NCBI GenBank assembly: GCA_963921825.1
Contig: OY997590.1
Span: 44,161,039-44,225,038, forward strand
From: Erodium maritimum
Taxonomy: Eukaryota; Streptophyta; Magnoliopsida; Geraniales; Geraniaceae
Direction: 5' to 3'
DNA: 64,000 nt
In this document: piece after piece, positions 38,312 to 49,685 of the stretch
How positions within the stretch are numbered: the first letter of the stretch is position 1
Layout of the letters: the number at the start of each line of letters is the position of its first letter
The notes under the pieces: generated by a model
Told to the model about the DNA's origin: nothing
The model's input: only the letters and a program-made list of their open reading frames with translations
The model's database searches: none
Program-made: the position numbers and the translations under genes

Positions 38312-39788
38312 TCATGCAGGTAAAGGATGGACACCCCATTCGGTGTCTACTGGACCACTATCCTCTTCCCATTCACTGGAACGTTTGTTAAACAATCTCA
38401 TGCGGGACGTGCTAGCACCATGCTTATTCAGGTTATTAAGAACAGATTGACCAACTACAATTGCTTTGTCACTAACCTGTGGGGCCAATTTTGATAAAAT
38501 CATCAACTGGTTCACTGAAGGTAACCCTGCGCTATTATCCTTCTCGGCTGATCTCGTCCTTGACCGTGTCTGAATGAACGAGCGTGCTGGTGATAGGATT
38601 TGTTTGCGAACCGTGACTTTATCTGTAGTGATCGGAACAAGATCACTTACTAATTCAATAGACTCATTTTCCAGCTGAACCACTTGTCCAACATTATCCC
38701 CTATAACCACGGGATTCAAACACTCCTTGGGCCTGATTTCTCCATCCTCGCAAGAATTCGAAATCCCATCCGAATCAGATTTGGAACAAACACAATCACC
38801 AGATATTTGACCCGAAACTGAGGGAGGAACGATACCTGACTGAGAAGCTCCGGCCGGTCTCGACGCCGGAGAAATTTTCACCCGAAACGAACCATCACTA
38901 AGTTTAAAATCAGCTTCTGAGCTCGACCACGGACGAGGAGCACTAATCAGTGCTATGACCGAAGAGAACATCTCCCCATCATCATCATAATCAACCGGAG
39001 TCCAAATTAATTTGACCTCCTCTCCCAACATTTCATTCAAAGTCGCCTAAGAACGGCCGTGCACTGGAACACCCTCGATCTTCACCCAACTCCACACTCC
39101 TCCCATCAGCATCGGTGAACCGGAAAAACTCACGATGGAGAAACAATTCTCAAGCCACTTCCACCCGGTCTCACAGAGCATAGCACCGAACACCACATCT
39201 GAACAATTGACCAAATATACACCCTCTTGAACATGTCTTAATTCCATACCCTTCGCCCCATTTTCAGAGAACGCAGAGAGTAATTGGACCCTGGACAATT
39301 GAGTCCGATTGACCACTAGGATGCTGGATTGAATCCAATTCAGTTGTTCATTATCCATCAACGACCTCCCAGAGCTCGCCGTGTTCTGAGGCACCCTCTT
39401 CCAAACCCTTTCCTTCACCTTGTCCCGACCCTTCGCCCAAGACAACGCCACAAAAAGAATATGGCCCTTAACCTTAACACCATTTTTCCTACTCACGATT
39501 TTCCTTGCTTCCTCCACTGAGCTCGTCTGCAGAAAGCCAAAATACCGGCCATGAAGATTAGGCCGATGAACAAATTCCGATCTCGTCACACGCCCACAAC
39601 TCCCAAAATAGCAAGCAAACCATTCATCGGTACTATCAACAGGCAGATTGCTGACGAACACTCGCGTCTCATCACTCGGAGAAGAAGACCCCTCCCCCAC
39701 CGAAGAACCACCGGCGAGAAGCGCCGCCTTGAAACCCTGTTCTACACCTGGAACCAAAAGACCCTTTCCCCTCTCTCTCTCTCTCCAT
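38312..39788 (-). pseudogene. LINE ORF1: RRM plus DUF4283-like nucleic-acid-binding protein
   Basis: Read on the minus strand: an RRM-like domain starting TRVFVSNLPVDSTDEWF with the second motif GRYFGFLQTSSVEEA and FVALSW at its end; then a DUF4283-like region ending VWSWVKIEGVPVHGRS; then an acidic, Ser-rich tail with RSFIQTRSRTRSAE. An in-frame TAG at 39049-39047 splits the frame after HGRS. The ATG at 39788 is out of frame with the RRM, perhaps because the adjoining (GA)n run changed length. The stop TGA is at 38314-38312, one codon before the ORF2 ATG, so ORF2 would need reinitiation or readthrough. In plant L1 elements such ORF1 proteins bind element RNA. Confidence 0.8.
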
Positions 39789-40616
39789 TTTATCTTAGGG
39801 ATTAAGATAAATAGAGATCGTACCAAGAAGGTCTTGGGTTTAAGTCAGGGCATCTATGTGAACAAGGCATTGAGTAGGTTCTCAATGCTCGATTCAAAGA
39901 AAGGACTCTTACCCACTAGTCTTGGCATTTATCTCAGGAAGACCGAGTGTCCTAAGACACTTGATGAGATGAAAAGGATGATGCGAATCCCATGCGCCTA
40001 AGGGCAGGATCGATCATATATGCCATGACATGTACGAGACTGGACGTCTCGTAAGCCTTATGTTGTTCCATTAGACATCAGTCTAACTCAGAGGGGAAAG
40101 ATGATGTTGAACTAGTCGTCGAAGGATGAGTAGACGCTAGTTTTCCAAACAAATCCAGTTGAATTTAGAAGTCAATCAAGATATGTGTTTACGCTAAATG
40201 ATGGAGCTTTAGCTGGGAGAGCGTAAAGCAAGATACCATTATCGAATCTACCACAGAGGCCAAGTACATGGTTGCTGGAGAGGCAGCTAAAGAGGCTATA
40301 TGGATTTGGAAACTCACGGCATGGTTGGGTGTAATTAAAAACCCATCCAACCCGATGAATCTATTTTTCGACAACATAAGGGCCATTGCACAAGCTAAAA
40401 GCCCAGATCGCATAACAAATCCAAACATGTACTGCGGCGTATCCACCTCATCAGATAAATACTGAACCGAGGTGAAGAGAAGATCACCCATATTGCAACT
40501 GATGATAACATAGCCAATCTGTTAACTAAGGCACTCTCACTGCCAGATCATGTTGGATATGTAAAGTCAAAGGGAAAATTTTGGAATTTAGATTAGAACT
40601 AGGGCAAGTGGGAGAT

Positions 40617-42173
40617 TGTTAGTCTTAGTGCCCATAGTCCAATTATAAATGTCCAAATGTAAAAATAATCGTTAGCAATAAAACTAAAGCAGCTTTATAT
40701 TACTTATGTGTTGCAGTAATATATCGATGTGTGTTATGATCTATGCCCACCATGCGAATAGAACCATAGATCGAGATAGATCACACTCGATGGGTCCCTA
40801 GTCAACAAAGCTTCACTAGAAGCGACTTAGTATGAAAGATGCCTCTTTATGGCTTACGTTTTGTTAGTCATTGGAATGAGATTCCGGCGTCAGATCATAG
40901 ATATCATGTGGGACATGATATTGGACAACCCGACATGAATATGTGCCATAGATCAAGTCATGAACATATTCACTGTCGTAGCTTGTCATGTATCCTTAGA
41001 CCAAGGAGTCTTTGTGATCGCTATGCAGTAAACAACTGAGTTTGACCTAAGCCTAACGTTGTCCGTAACAAGGCTTCCATAACGGCCAAGATGGGCTTGG
41101 GGACGGACTGCATGAGTAACACGAAAGACGGCTAAGGGATTTATCTATCATACTACGATATGAGAAAGATATCGATTCACGGCCGCTTGATCGAGAGTGA
41201 TTGAAAGAATAGCATGGCCATGCACATGATACTAGGTATCATATATTTAGTCATCTCACAAATCAAGGAACAATGATTGAGAATAATAAGGATGACAGCT
41301 CTATGCCTTATCTCAATCAGGATATTGGTGATAAAAGGATAATGATAGGGAGGACGGAAAGGTTAGAATCGACTTGGTCGATTCGTTATTTAGTGTCAGG
41401 AAATACTAAAGTCTCGTTAGTTTCCACATATATAGGATCAAGTAAAATGGGATTTTACGTTGATCTATTGACATGCATAAACCTACGGGTCACACCAAAG
41501 GATGAAACTCATTTACACATTTATGGAGAATGGCCAAAAGGGAGTTGTGTCGGGACATGACCAAAACTGGGTTTTGGGTCATGTACCCGTAAGTTAATAG
41601 GACTTTACGGATCGAGACAAGTCTTGGAGTCTTGGATTGATCGTGTCGGATAATGTTGAACAGTTCTGGTATGGAATGATTGGAGGCGATGAGCGCGTCA
41701 CGGGACCTTGTTGAGAATGGCCATGGGCCATGGGACATAACCAAACCTAATGTTGAACTACATGGCTTTAATTCCCGGGGTGGACACGTATGTGTCTTGG
41801 AGACTCAAGCCGATCATCTTTCCTTGGTGTTCTCTTCATTTCTCTTGTGTTAATGAACAAAATTGATGCAGAATTTTCTGTTCTGTTTTTTGTCTGACCA
41901 GGCACCTTTGAGATGTCGATCGGAGCTTCATCCAAAATCCGATGAAGCTGATTTTTGGAGTGAATGTTCTCCACATACAGGTCTTCAAAGTGAACGGTGG
42001 AATTAGAATTTTGACGGTTCGTTCTTTTGATACACGATCTGGAAGTTGAGTCACTTCATTTATTTCGTTTTGATCTTGAGTATCTAATCTTTGGTGGTTT
42101 TTCTTTGCATGGTCTCGAGTTTTGTTTGCTTCCGTTGCAAGTATGTGTTCATACCCTCCATCAAGTCCCAACA
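40617..42173 (+). repeat. 3' LTR of copia element B (1557 bp)
   Basis: TGTTAGTCTTAGTG...TCAAGTCCCAACA. Its first two thirds match the solo LTRs at 11511-13195 and 59751-61413; the last part matches only 29945-30103, so this is a distinct LTR subfamily. Confidence 0.85.
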
Positions 42174-44360
42174 CATGTATGGCGCATTGGTTTCATGAAT
42201 GATGCCATTTGATTCACAAACAACTTGCAAGAAGTTTGAGTCATACTCTCCTCCTCTATCGGATCTAACTCTCTTGATTTTCCTCTCGAGTTGGTTTTCT
42301 ATCTCATTATTATACTTGATGAACATCTCTTTAGCTTCATCCTTTGTAGTAAGAAGATAAATTCTCGCGAACCTTGAGCAATCGTCGATGAAGGTAACAT
42401 AGTAATGTTTGCCTCCCTTGTTCCTAGTGTTCTTGAAATCCGCAAGATCGATGTGGATTAATTCAAGAAGGCTGGTGTGTCTTGTTGTAACGGATTTGCA
42501 AAGTTTTTTTTAGAGAATTTAGCCCTTACGCAAACTTCACACTTCGAGAGTTCAGAGGTAGATAACGATGGTATAATAGACATGTTTCTTAGTTGTTTAA
42601 TTGAGGCAACATTCACATGTCCTAATCTACCATGCCACAAATCTAGAGACTCAGCGATATAAGAGAAATCGGAAATTTTGTTATTCAGAATAACATTATC
42701 AACATTGAAAAGTGTCATTCTCGATAACAGTCTTCATTCTAGCCTTCATCATTCTTCTACGATGTCGTCATCTTTAGCAATGTAGGTCCTTTCATCATTC
42801 TTCTTGAAGTCTTGACGTTGAACACACTAATAGGCCTTGTGTCTAGCTTGTCCGTAAACATAGCACAATAGGTTCTGCTTTGGTTTTTGAATAGCAGAGG
42901 AGGGCTTCATGAATTTGTTGTCGTTGTTGGGAGGTCCTCGCTTGGGAGCTTCCTTGGTCTTGGTCTTGGTCTTGTGCTTTGGTTTGAGCTTAGCCTGACG
43001 AGACGGCCCACCAGACTCCACGATGTTGGCCCTTGACGTTGGAGGCGGCAAAGGTATCGGGAAGGAACCCAGAGCGTCCTTCAAACGGTTTTCTTCATCG
43101 ATCTTCATATGGCTAATGAGGTCTTGAAGCGTCAAATCCTTCTCTTTATGCTTGAGGTGGTTGCGGTAGTCCTTCCATAACGGTGGAAAATTCTCCAACA
43201 GCACATGGGCGAGGAACACCTCGTCCATCTTTATCCCCTCGTTGACAATGGCAACGGACAGGTCCTCGTAGACGTGGACTTGATCTATGATGGAACGCTT
43301 GTCCACCATTTGGAAGGCGAGCCACTTCCCCGCGACGTACTTCTTCTTCTCAATGCCGTCAGCCCCATGCTTCTTGTCCAAAGTCTCCTAACTAAATTTG
43401 GCAAACTTGTGACCACAAAGCAGGTCAAACAAGGTGTTGGTGATAGAACTCAAAATCTAGCACATGGTAGTTTTGTTATCCTTAGTGAATTTAAGGAGTT
43501 TGGCTTCATTGTCCCTAAAATGAAGGAAACTACGGGTGTGACAACAGGGGTAGCAGATAAAGTAACAGGGGGATCATTGAACAAAACATAGTCGATGTCC
43601 ACTTGTTCAAAGAACATCAACAATTTTTTAGACCAATGACGGTAATTGGTACCATCAAGTGGTTCAACAACATGCATAGCACGAGCAACAACAGCATGCA
43701 TAGAATTCATGTTTGTATGCATGTTCATGTTCATAACGATGCACGACATATAAATAATTTATATTGCTTCCAAATTGTTGGATTATATATGTAGAACCGA
43801 TGAATTATCTGAAACAGAATTAAATAAGCAAACAATTGAAAATTGGAAATGACCAATCGGCTAAACGTGCAGAACAGAAGCAGGTGTTGCGCGGCACACG
43901 ACCACTGACTTGAAAGCAATATTTCTGGCGTGACCGTTGTGGCGATCAGAAGCGGTTGCTCCCCAAGGTTACACAGTTCTACCCAGGCATGTAAAAATCG
44001 CTCTGGGCACCCGCCTAAGCGCCACCTAGGTGCGTATATGAGCAATGGCGCCCGATTTTATAAGGGTCGGGCGGCCCAACCCGATTCGGCCCAATTAATC
44101 GGCGATTTGACCGATTAATCGGCCCACTCCCACCGAGCCCAAAAAAATGAAGAAAAAAAAAACTAAAAATTTAAACTAATAAAAGGCTACAACTTGAACC
44201 TTTTTTAAAAAATTCGTTACTAAAGTTGAGCCCCAAAAAAGATGGAGCCCAAAATTAGTCCAGAATTAAGTGCTTAGTAGTTAGCATAAGGGGTGGACAT
44301 TTTATAGGAGAAAGGAAGAGATTGTTAGTGAAACTTGGACGATGTGGGACTTTAAAATGG

Positions 44361-47300
44361 TTTTTTTTATCAGCAAATGTTTTATTGATGGTCCAATTTT
44401 TTGAACTAAAGAAAAGGCCAAGAGTTAAAAAACAAATTTTCAAGACACAAACCAAGAAAACAAAACTACGCACGTAAGGATAACCTCAACCCCAACACCA
44501 AGAAGCTTGATCCAAGTATCACAGCCTACCCAAAAAACAAACCCCAACAAATAACTCGGCAACACCCTAAAACCCTACAGCAAAAGCACCTGAGCCACAA
44601 ATAAAGAGTGCATCAATTGAAATACTATACCAGTAGCAACAAACTCAAATAGGATTTGAGTGCACATCAAAAACAAATCTTCAAAGCTCCTCCAAATAAA
44701 ATGTGGACTCAGAGATTCATCAAGTACCAAAACCCTTTGCCAAGATAGAACTACAGAATTATGCAGCACTTCCAACAACAAAAACAGGTCACAGAGCAGG
44801 CCAACAGGAGTTGTATGGCCTTCAAACAAGCCTCTACAATCACTTACTTGTAAACCAACCAGCTGAAACGCACCACAAAGAGACCCCAGAAGCTGAACAA
44901 GGGAAGAAACACTCTCAAAAACCAGTAGTTGAACTAATGATCTCAGACTCTAATGAGTAAGAGCTCTCAGGCTTGAGATTCTATTCCATCAAGACAGGTT
45001 TCATCTTCTCCTTCAAGGTCTACAAAATCATCTCCAGAATCAGTTTCAAAATTCACCGTTCGATTTATCGCTGCCTTAAGAATATCAAATTGATCAATGA
45101 CTAATTCATCAGCAACAAATGCCTTTAATCCAATAGACTTGCAATAATCCCAGGGGCTTTTAAATTCTTCACAAGCTGTAGTTGTGGGTATTTTTCCTTT
45201 CTTCTTCTTATCTAACAGCTACAAAAGAGGTGTTTCTTTTCCCCTCCTAGATCTTGTGTCATATACATAGGAGACTTGTGGCTTCTTAGTTTTTCTCTTG
45301 GCAATTTTGTTTTTCGTATGGGAGGAGGAGAATTGAGTATGGGTATTTTTGCTACCAGAAAAAATAAAATTCAGATTCTGTGTTCCCATCTCATTAGTGC
45401 CATGAGCCCCAACTTATTCCACTGCACATAGTGGATCTTATGCACACTGAACAGGGACATTTTCTTTGTCCACTAGAATTTAACTATTAACCTTGAAAAC
45501 CCGAGCTTCTTCCTCTTCAAGCTGAAACTTTTGAGAACAATTGAGGGATAGGGAATTAGAAATTCCCACTTCTGTAGATTAAAAGAAGTTGGGGATTAAT
45601 GAGGAAGACTCGAAAGAGTCTTTTACTATCGCATCTTTTAAGCTAACAGGAGGCACTAAATACTCTTGTGTAGGAAGCTCGAGAGTCCTTCCACAATCTA
45701 CTACACCTGAAACTTGTACTAAACTCTTTTCCCCTCCATCCAAAATAAAAAAATTTGCCCCTTTGCCTGGGTAAGAGTCTTGCTGAACCTTCTTATCACC
45801 CAAAATCTCATGTTCTTCAATGCTTGGAAAAACATCCTCAACTCTCTCAGACAACTTATTCTCAGTATCTCTACTTTAAAAAGGGGCTGAAGTTATCACA
45901 TTAGACTAAGGAGAAAACTCCTTTAAAGTTGGTGTTGGTGTAGTAAATTGGCTAGAAATAATAGCTCCAGCACAAGAATTAGAAGGTGTAAGAAAGAGCT
46001 TCCCACTGAGGAAGTAGATTTTTGTTAGTTGAGGAAATAAGAATTTCATAACTAACCTCTTGTAGTCTGATTTGAGTTGTTTTGGTGATACTTGTCAAAC
46101 TTGGTGTGTGAATCAATACGTAGGCCAACTCCAAACTGGGACCTTTTGATGGTTGAGGATGAGTGTAAATTAGATCTCCCACTCCTTGTAGTGTTGTTTC
46201 CATAGTCTCCTCACACCAGCCATGAAAGGAGATGGCTTGGATTGTCACCCATTGAAATCTCTCACTTCTCTTACACCATTTCTGACTGTCTGGAAGGATT
46301 ATGAACCAATTATCCAATCACTTGGAATTTTCATTCAACATCAAACTTTCAAACTCATCATCAGGGAAAGTAATTGATACACATCTGCATCCCAGATCTC
46401 TCACTTCAATTTCAGAGACCCCTTCCGAGTCCATCTCTCTTGAGATAGATTGAGCACTAAGATTCCTTTAAGAGATAGCAACATGTGATCTTTGAAGTTT
46501 CTGGAGTTGTGAAATAACCACAGAACCAATATGAAGGTTTAGATTATGATTCAAGTCATTAGCAATAGGAGTAGCTTTAAAAGGTTCTATGACTGTGAAT
46601 TTTTTCTCTCTACCGAAAATTATTTGTTGATTGTTGGTAAGGTCTGACTATCTTCCTCCAAGCTAGTGTTACAAAAACTTTGTAGCCACATAGCGGCCAT
46701 CCATTGAATTTATCAATAGCTACTCTAAGACCTCCTTCCGATTCGAATCTTATGAATGCAAAGTATCTACCCCTCAAATTTGGCTTTGTTGGGGGCTTCA
46801 ACAGCTAAGACTTCTCCTGCTTCCTTGAACTGTTCCTCTAGCCAGAGTGAGGATGAGTTAGGAGGCACATTGCTAATGAAAGCCCAATGTTTAGGTTCTC
46901 CTAGATTCACCCCTCCCCAACCTCTATCTCCCTCCTGTTGAACTGGTGGTCCTAGTCTCCTTCTCCATCTTCTGTCAAAGTCTAAACTCAAATCAAGTTC
47001 AAGACCTTGTCTATGTTTTGTTCCCTGCATATGAGATCCTGAATGAAACCTTGTTCTGTTACTACCTTCAAAACCTGGAGGAGGCCCTGAGGAGGACGAA
47101 GAAAATTTTCTATCTTCACTGCCCAACACTTCTCTTGTGTCCCCTCCGATTAAGATCTTAAGTGATGAAGGCTGAAAATAAAAAACTGAGCACAGATAGG
47201 AACAGTAACCGGATATGGAGAACTTACTGAGGAGTCTTCAAAATTCAAAACAAAGAGACTGTTGCAGCTACTATTGCGACCGGAAAGAGGAAAGGCGATT

Positions 47301-47575
47301 TCGAGAACGATACTGAGATGTGAACCACTCCTCTGCCATAGATTCAGGCCCTGAAACCCTCGGAATCGAGCCGAAGCCGTGAAGTCCGATGGCTGACGAT
47401 TCTTCAAATCAGTAGAAGAAGAACCTGTACCAACTACAGTAGCAACCGAAATAAAGGTCCAAGAGTGTCGATGAACTAAACTGAGATTAATAACCCTCCA
47501 CAACCAATGAATCAGCCCCAAAAACCACCGAAATCAAGCCGGAAAAGTACTAGCCGATGACCTAATTTGAGAAGA
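44361..47575 (-). mobile_element. Second ORF1-only LINE copy
   Basis: The poly(A) tail (T-run at 44361-44368 on plus) follows a 3' end of the type ATCAATAAAACATTTGCTGA. ORF1 pieces on the minus strand: RRM N-terminal half at 47129-46767 (KHWAFISNVPPNSSSLWLEE), the RRM remainder at 46801-46610 in a shifted frame (LRGRYFAFIRFESEG), and a DUF4283-like piece at 46317-45979 (WVTIQAISFHGWCEE). Ser/Glu-rich linker frames lie at 45854-45579. No endonuclease or reverse transcriptase is recognisable between ORF1 and the tail. The 5' boundary near 47575 is approximate and no target duplication was found. Confidence 0.7.
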
Positions 47576-47693
47576 GGGGTGCGTGATATTGTTTGTTAAG
47601 TCATATTTATTTATAGCGTTTTTTAAGGATGATATGATATTTTTAGACTATATATATACATGTTTTAGTTCGTATAAAGTTTATCTTATATAC

Positions 47694-48024
47694 AGGGTAG
47701 CTATCCAGTAAAAACCACCCTTATTGTGCAAACTACGAACTCACCAGGTGCTGACACGTGGCGCGCACAGTGCTGATAGTTTGGGCAGCACAATGCTAAT
47801 AGTTTGCGCCTATTAGCATTGTGCTGCGCAAACTATCAGCACTGTGCGCGCCACGTGTCAGCACCTGGTGAGTTCGTAGTTTGCACAATAAGGTGCGGTG
47901 TTTTATATATTTATTGTCCACGTGTCAGCATCTGGTGCGCTCTGCTGACATCACCTTGGGGGGATCATGTGGCTCTCGTGGGTTCGTAGTTTGCACAATA
48001 AGGGGGGGTTTGTACCTGATACCA

Positions 48025-48030
<6 letters not shown>
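47694..48030. mobile_element. (TA)n-flanked hairpin MITE, copy 1
   Basis: Ends are AGGGTAGCTATCCAGTA on the left and, in reverse, AGGGTTGGTATCAGGTACA on the right, next to TATATA runs. Its left half folds back on itself: about 47722-47797 is the reverse complement of about 47812-47890, including CACCAGGTGCTGACACGTGG and AAACTATCAGCACTGTG. No coding capacity. Confidence 0.75.
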
Positions 48031-48059
<29 letters not shown>

Positions 48060-48083
48060 AGGGGGGGTTTGTACCTGATACCA

Positions 48084-48121
<38 letters not shown>
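48030..48121. repeat. (TA)n runs with a duplicated MITE end
   Basis: A (TA)n run is followed at 48056-48089 by a second copy of the right end of MITE copy 1 (GGGGGGGTTTGTACCTGATA), then another (TA)n run up to copy 2. It looks like slippage or unequal exchange within the TA tract. Confidence 0.85.
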
Positions 48122-48127
<6 letters not shown>

Positions 48128-48588
48128 CTATTCAGTACAAACGCCTCTTATTGTGCAAACTATGAATGTACGAGAGCCACAGAATGCGGTCAAAGTGACG
48201 TCAGTAAACCACTCCAAATGTTGACACGTGGACGCGTGCGCTGCTGGTGCGCGCACATAGTGCTAATAGTTTACATAGCACGATGCTGATAGTTTAGTAC
48301 AAAATGTGTTGATATGTTCAATACAAATGTGCTGATAGCAACCTATCAGCACATTTTATACTAAACTGTCAGAATCGTGCTATGTAAACTATCAGCACTT
48401 TGTGCACGCCCACGTGTCAGCATATGGTGCGTTCGTAGTTTGGACAATAAGGTGCGGTGTTTTTATATATAATTGTTCACGTGTCAGCATCTGGTGCCCT
48501 TTGCTGACATCACTTTGGGCGGATCTTATGGCTCAGATGTATTCGTAGTTTGCACAATAAGCCCTTGTTTGTACTTGATACCAGTCCT
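48121..48588. mobile_element. (TA)n-flanked hairpin MITE, copy 2
   Basis: The left end AGGGTAGCTATTCAGTACAA and the right end GTACTTGATACCAGTCCTAT match copy 1. An internal fold-back is present: TAGTTTACATAGCACGAT (about 48268) against ATCGTGCTATGTAAACTA (about 48373). It shares CACGTGTCAGCATCTGGTGC and TCGTAGTTTGCACAATAAG with copy 1. Confidence 0.75.
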
Positions 48589-49317
48589 ATATATATCTAA
48601 TCTTTGATTTTCTTAATATTTTTTATATAGTATAATATTTAATTTGATAATCTATATTTATTAATAATAATAAATTAAAAAAAATATACACATCTGATTA
48701 TTCCCCGCCTAGCGCCTAGGACCCCTCGCCGCCCGATTGGCGCCGAGCATTTTTTACAACATTAGTTCTACCCAGCAGCGCACCCACTCGCTCTAGTGGA
48801 TGTGGACTCAACAGAACAGTACCAGAACACGGGTATAGTCAAGTGAAAGAGGGAGAAGGGAAACGTGCATAGTTTTGACTCTGGTTTGTGTTGAAATCGT
48901 GTTTAAAACCAGAGAGCCAATACCAGTATATATAGGCCGAGAGAAGAAGGGGTAAAAGAATAAAAAAAAACATGTAATAAAAGAATTAAACCCACGTTTA
49001 ATTCCTCATATTTTCTCTTTCCTACTGAATCAAAACGTATTTAAGGAAAATCAAGAAAAAAAACATCTTCCAAAAACTAATAGTGTTTTAGCCCGCCCCG
49101 CAAGGGCTCCACCCAAACCGGCCCGGCCAGACCCGGACAGACGGCAACAGTGGTGCACGCAAGACCCGATCCGGCTCAACCTGCATAAGGCCCTCTATTA
49201 ACTTGTTGAACAAAGCAAAGGATAGTGGTTTATAAAAACACAACCACTAAGCCCTCTTTTTCCGATGTGGGACAAAGCCAACATAAAACAAAGGCTAAGT
49301 AAGCCATTTTTCCAACA

Positions 49318-49676
49318 CAAGGCACCACCTCATTGGACGTCGGCGACTCGCGAACCACGCACACGCAAACCACAAATGTGGTTCGTGGTTCGGACCACGC
49401 ATCGTGAATTGTGAGAACGTGGTTCACGGTTTGCGAATCATGCTCGCCACACTGTGCAATTCGCGAGCCACGAACTCACGAGTCTCGCTGTGTGGTTCGT
49501 GTGTGGGGTTCGGTCGATGTGTTGCTTGAAGTAGGGCTGAGCTGGTGGGTTTGTAGTACACTTGAATTCAATTCGCTCTCTATAAACTAACAAGATCTAG
49601 CTTTGCTTTCAATGCCTCATCACACTGAATATAACCATACGCTTCATTGGTTAACCTCCACGATCATCACGCTATG
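49318..49676. other. Spacer with repeated GTGGTTCG/CGAACCAC words, no gene seen
   Basis: Between the copia element C LTR and the next MITE, about 49340-49520 is dense in direct and inverted copies of GTGGTTCG, GCGAACCACG and TTCGCGAGCCACGAAC, able to form weak stem-loops. There is no coding frame or recognised family. Confidence 0.5.
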
Positions 49677-49685
49677 ATAAAATAA

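Larger units (their letters stand above)
35246..39789 (-). mobile_element. Plant L1-type LINE, ORF1 and most of ORF2, 3' end missing
   Basis: Minus-strand element starting near 39789 with a GA-rich run (ATGGAGAGAGAGAGAGAG) and running through ORF1 (RRM, DUF4283-like region) and ORF2 (endonuclease, reverse transcriptase). It stops in the region LEDQILWK, before the C-terminal zinc domain, with no 3' UTR or poly(A). Copia element B sequence lies on either side. A full 5' end with a lost 3' end is the opposite of the usual 5' truncation, so a later rearrangement is likely. No target duplication was recognised. Confidence 0.85.
29945..42173 (+). mobile_element. Ty1/copia element B of the same family: short 5' LTR end, internal region, full 3' LTR; fossil
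   Basis: A remnant of LTR end lies at 29945-30103 (...CATCGAGACCCAATA) and matches 42010-42173. The primer site starts at 30104. Internal parts on the plus strand: gag from about 31666 (SLKTILDRVKLNGTNYLDWY), GAG-pre-integrase about 34440-34600, integrase about 34600-34920, reverse transcriptase start about 35150-35245, and later pol and RNase H from about 39790 (TTEAKYMVAGEAAKEAIWIW near 40250). The 3' LTR (40617-42173) begins TGTTAGTCTTAGTGCCC after a purine tract (GGGCAAGTGGGAGA). Two LINE copies lie inside it (32251-34002 and about 35246-39789). Broken many times; internal sequence is roughly nine-tenths alike to element A where I compared them. Confidence 0.8.
43987..48763. mobile_element. 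4.8-kb element with imperfect terminal inverted repeats and 12-bp direct repeats
   Basis: Flanked by AGTTCTACCCAG at 43975-43986 and 48764-48775. Its ends are inverted relatives of each other: left ATGTAAAAATCGCTC..., right (reverse complement) TGTAAAAAATGCTCGG..., both followed by GC-rich CCTAGGCG-type words (GCGCCACCTAGG left, CGCCTAGCGCCTAGG right). It looks like a DNA transposon, perhaps Mutator-like, but a 12-bp duplication is long for that group and no transposase is seen. It contains a LINE copy (44361-47575) and two hairpin MITEs, which make up most of its length, and it sits in the LTR of copia element C. Confidence 0.6.
42174..49317 (-). mobile_element. Ty1/copia element C, 5' half only, different family; fossil
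   Basis: The minus-strand 5' LTR runs from TGTTGGAAAAATGGCTTAC (49317) to ...ATATAATCCAACA (43776) and is interrupted by another element (43987-48763), leaving about 0.75 kb of LTR. Internal parts on the minus strand: gag N-terminus with VEPLDGTNYRHWSKKLLMFF (about 43650), gag core with FLAHVLLENFPPLWKDYRNH (about 42830-43380), GAG-pre-integrase with LDLWHGRLGHVN (about 42640), and integrase with RVRSDRGGEYDSNF (about 42250). The rest of pol and the 3' LTR are absent; the 3' LTR of copia element B begins where it stops. Broken several times. Confidence 0.8.
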
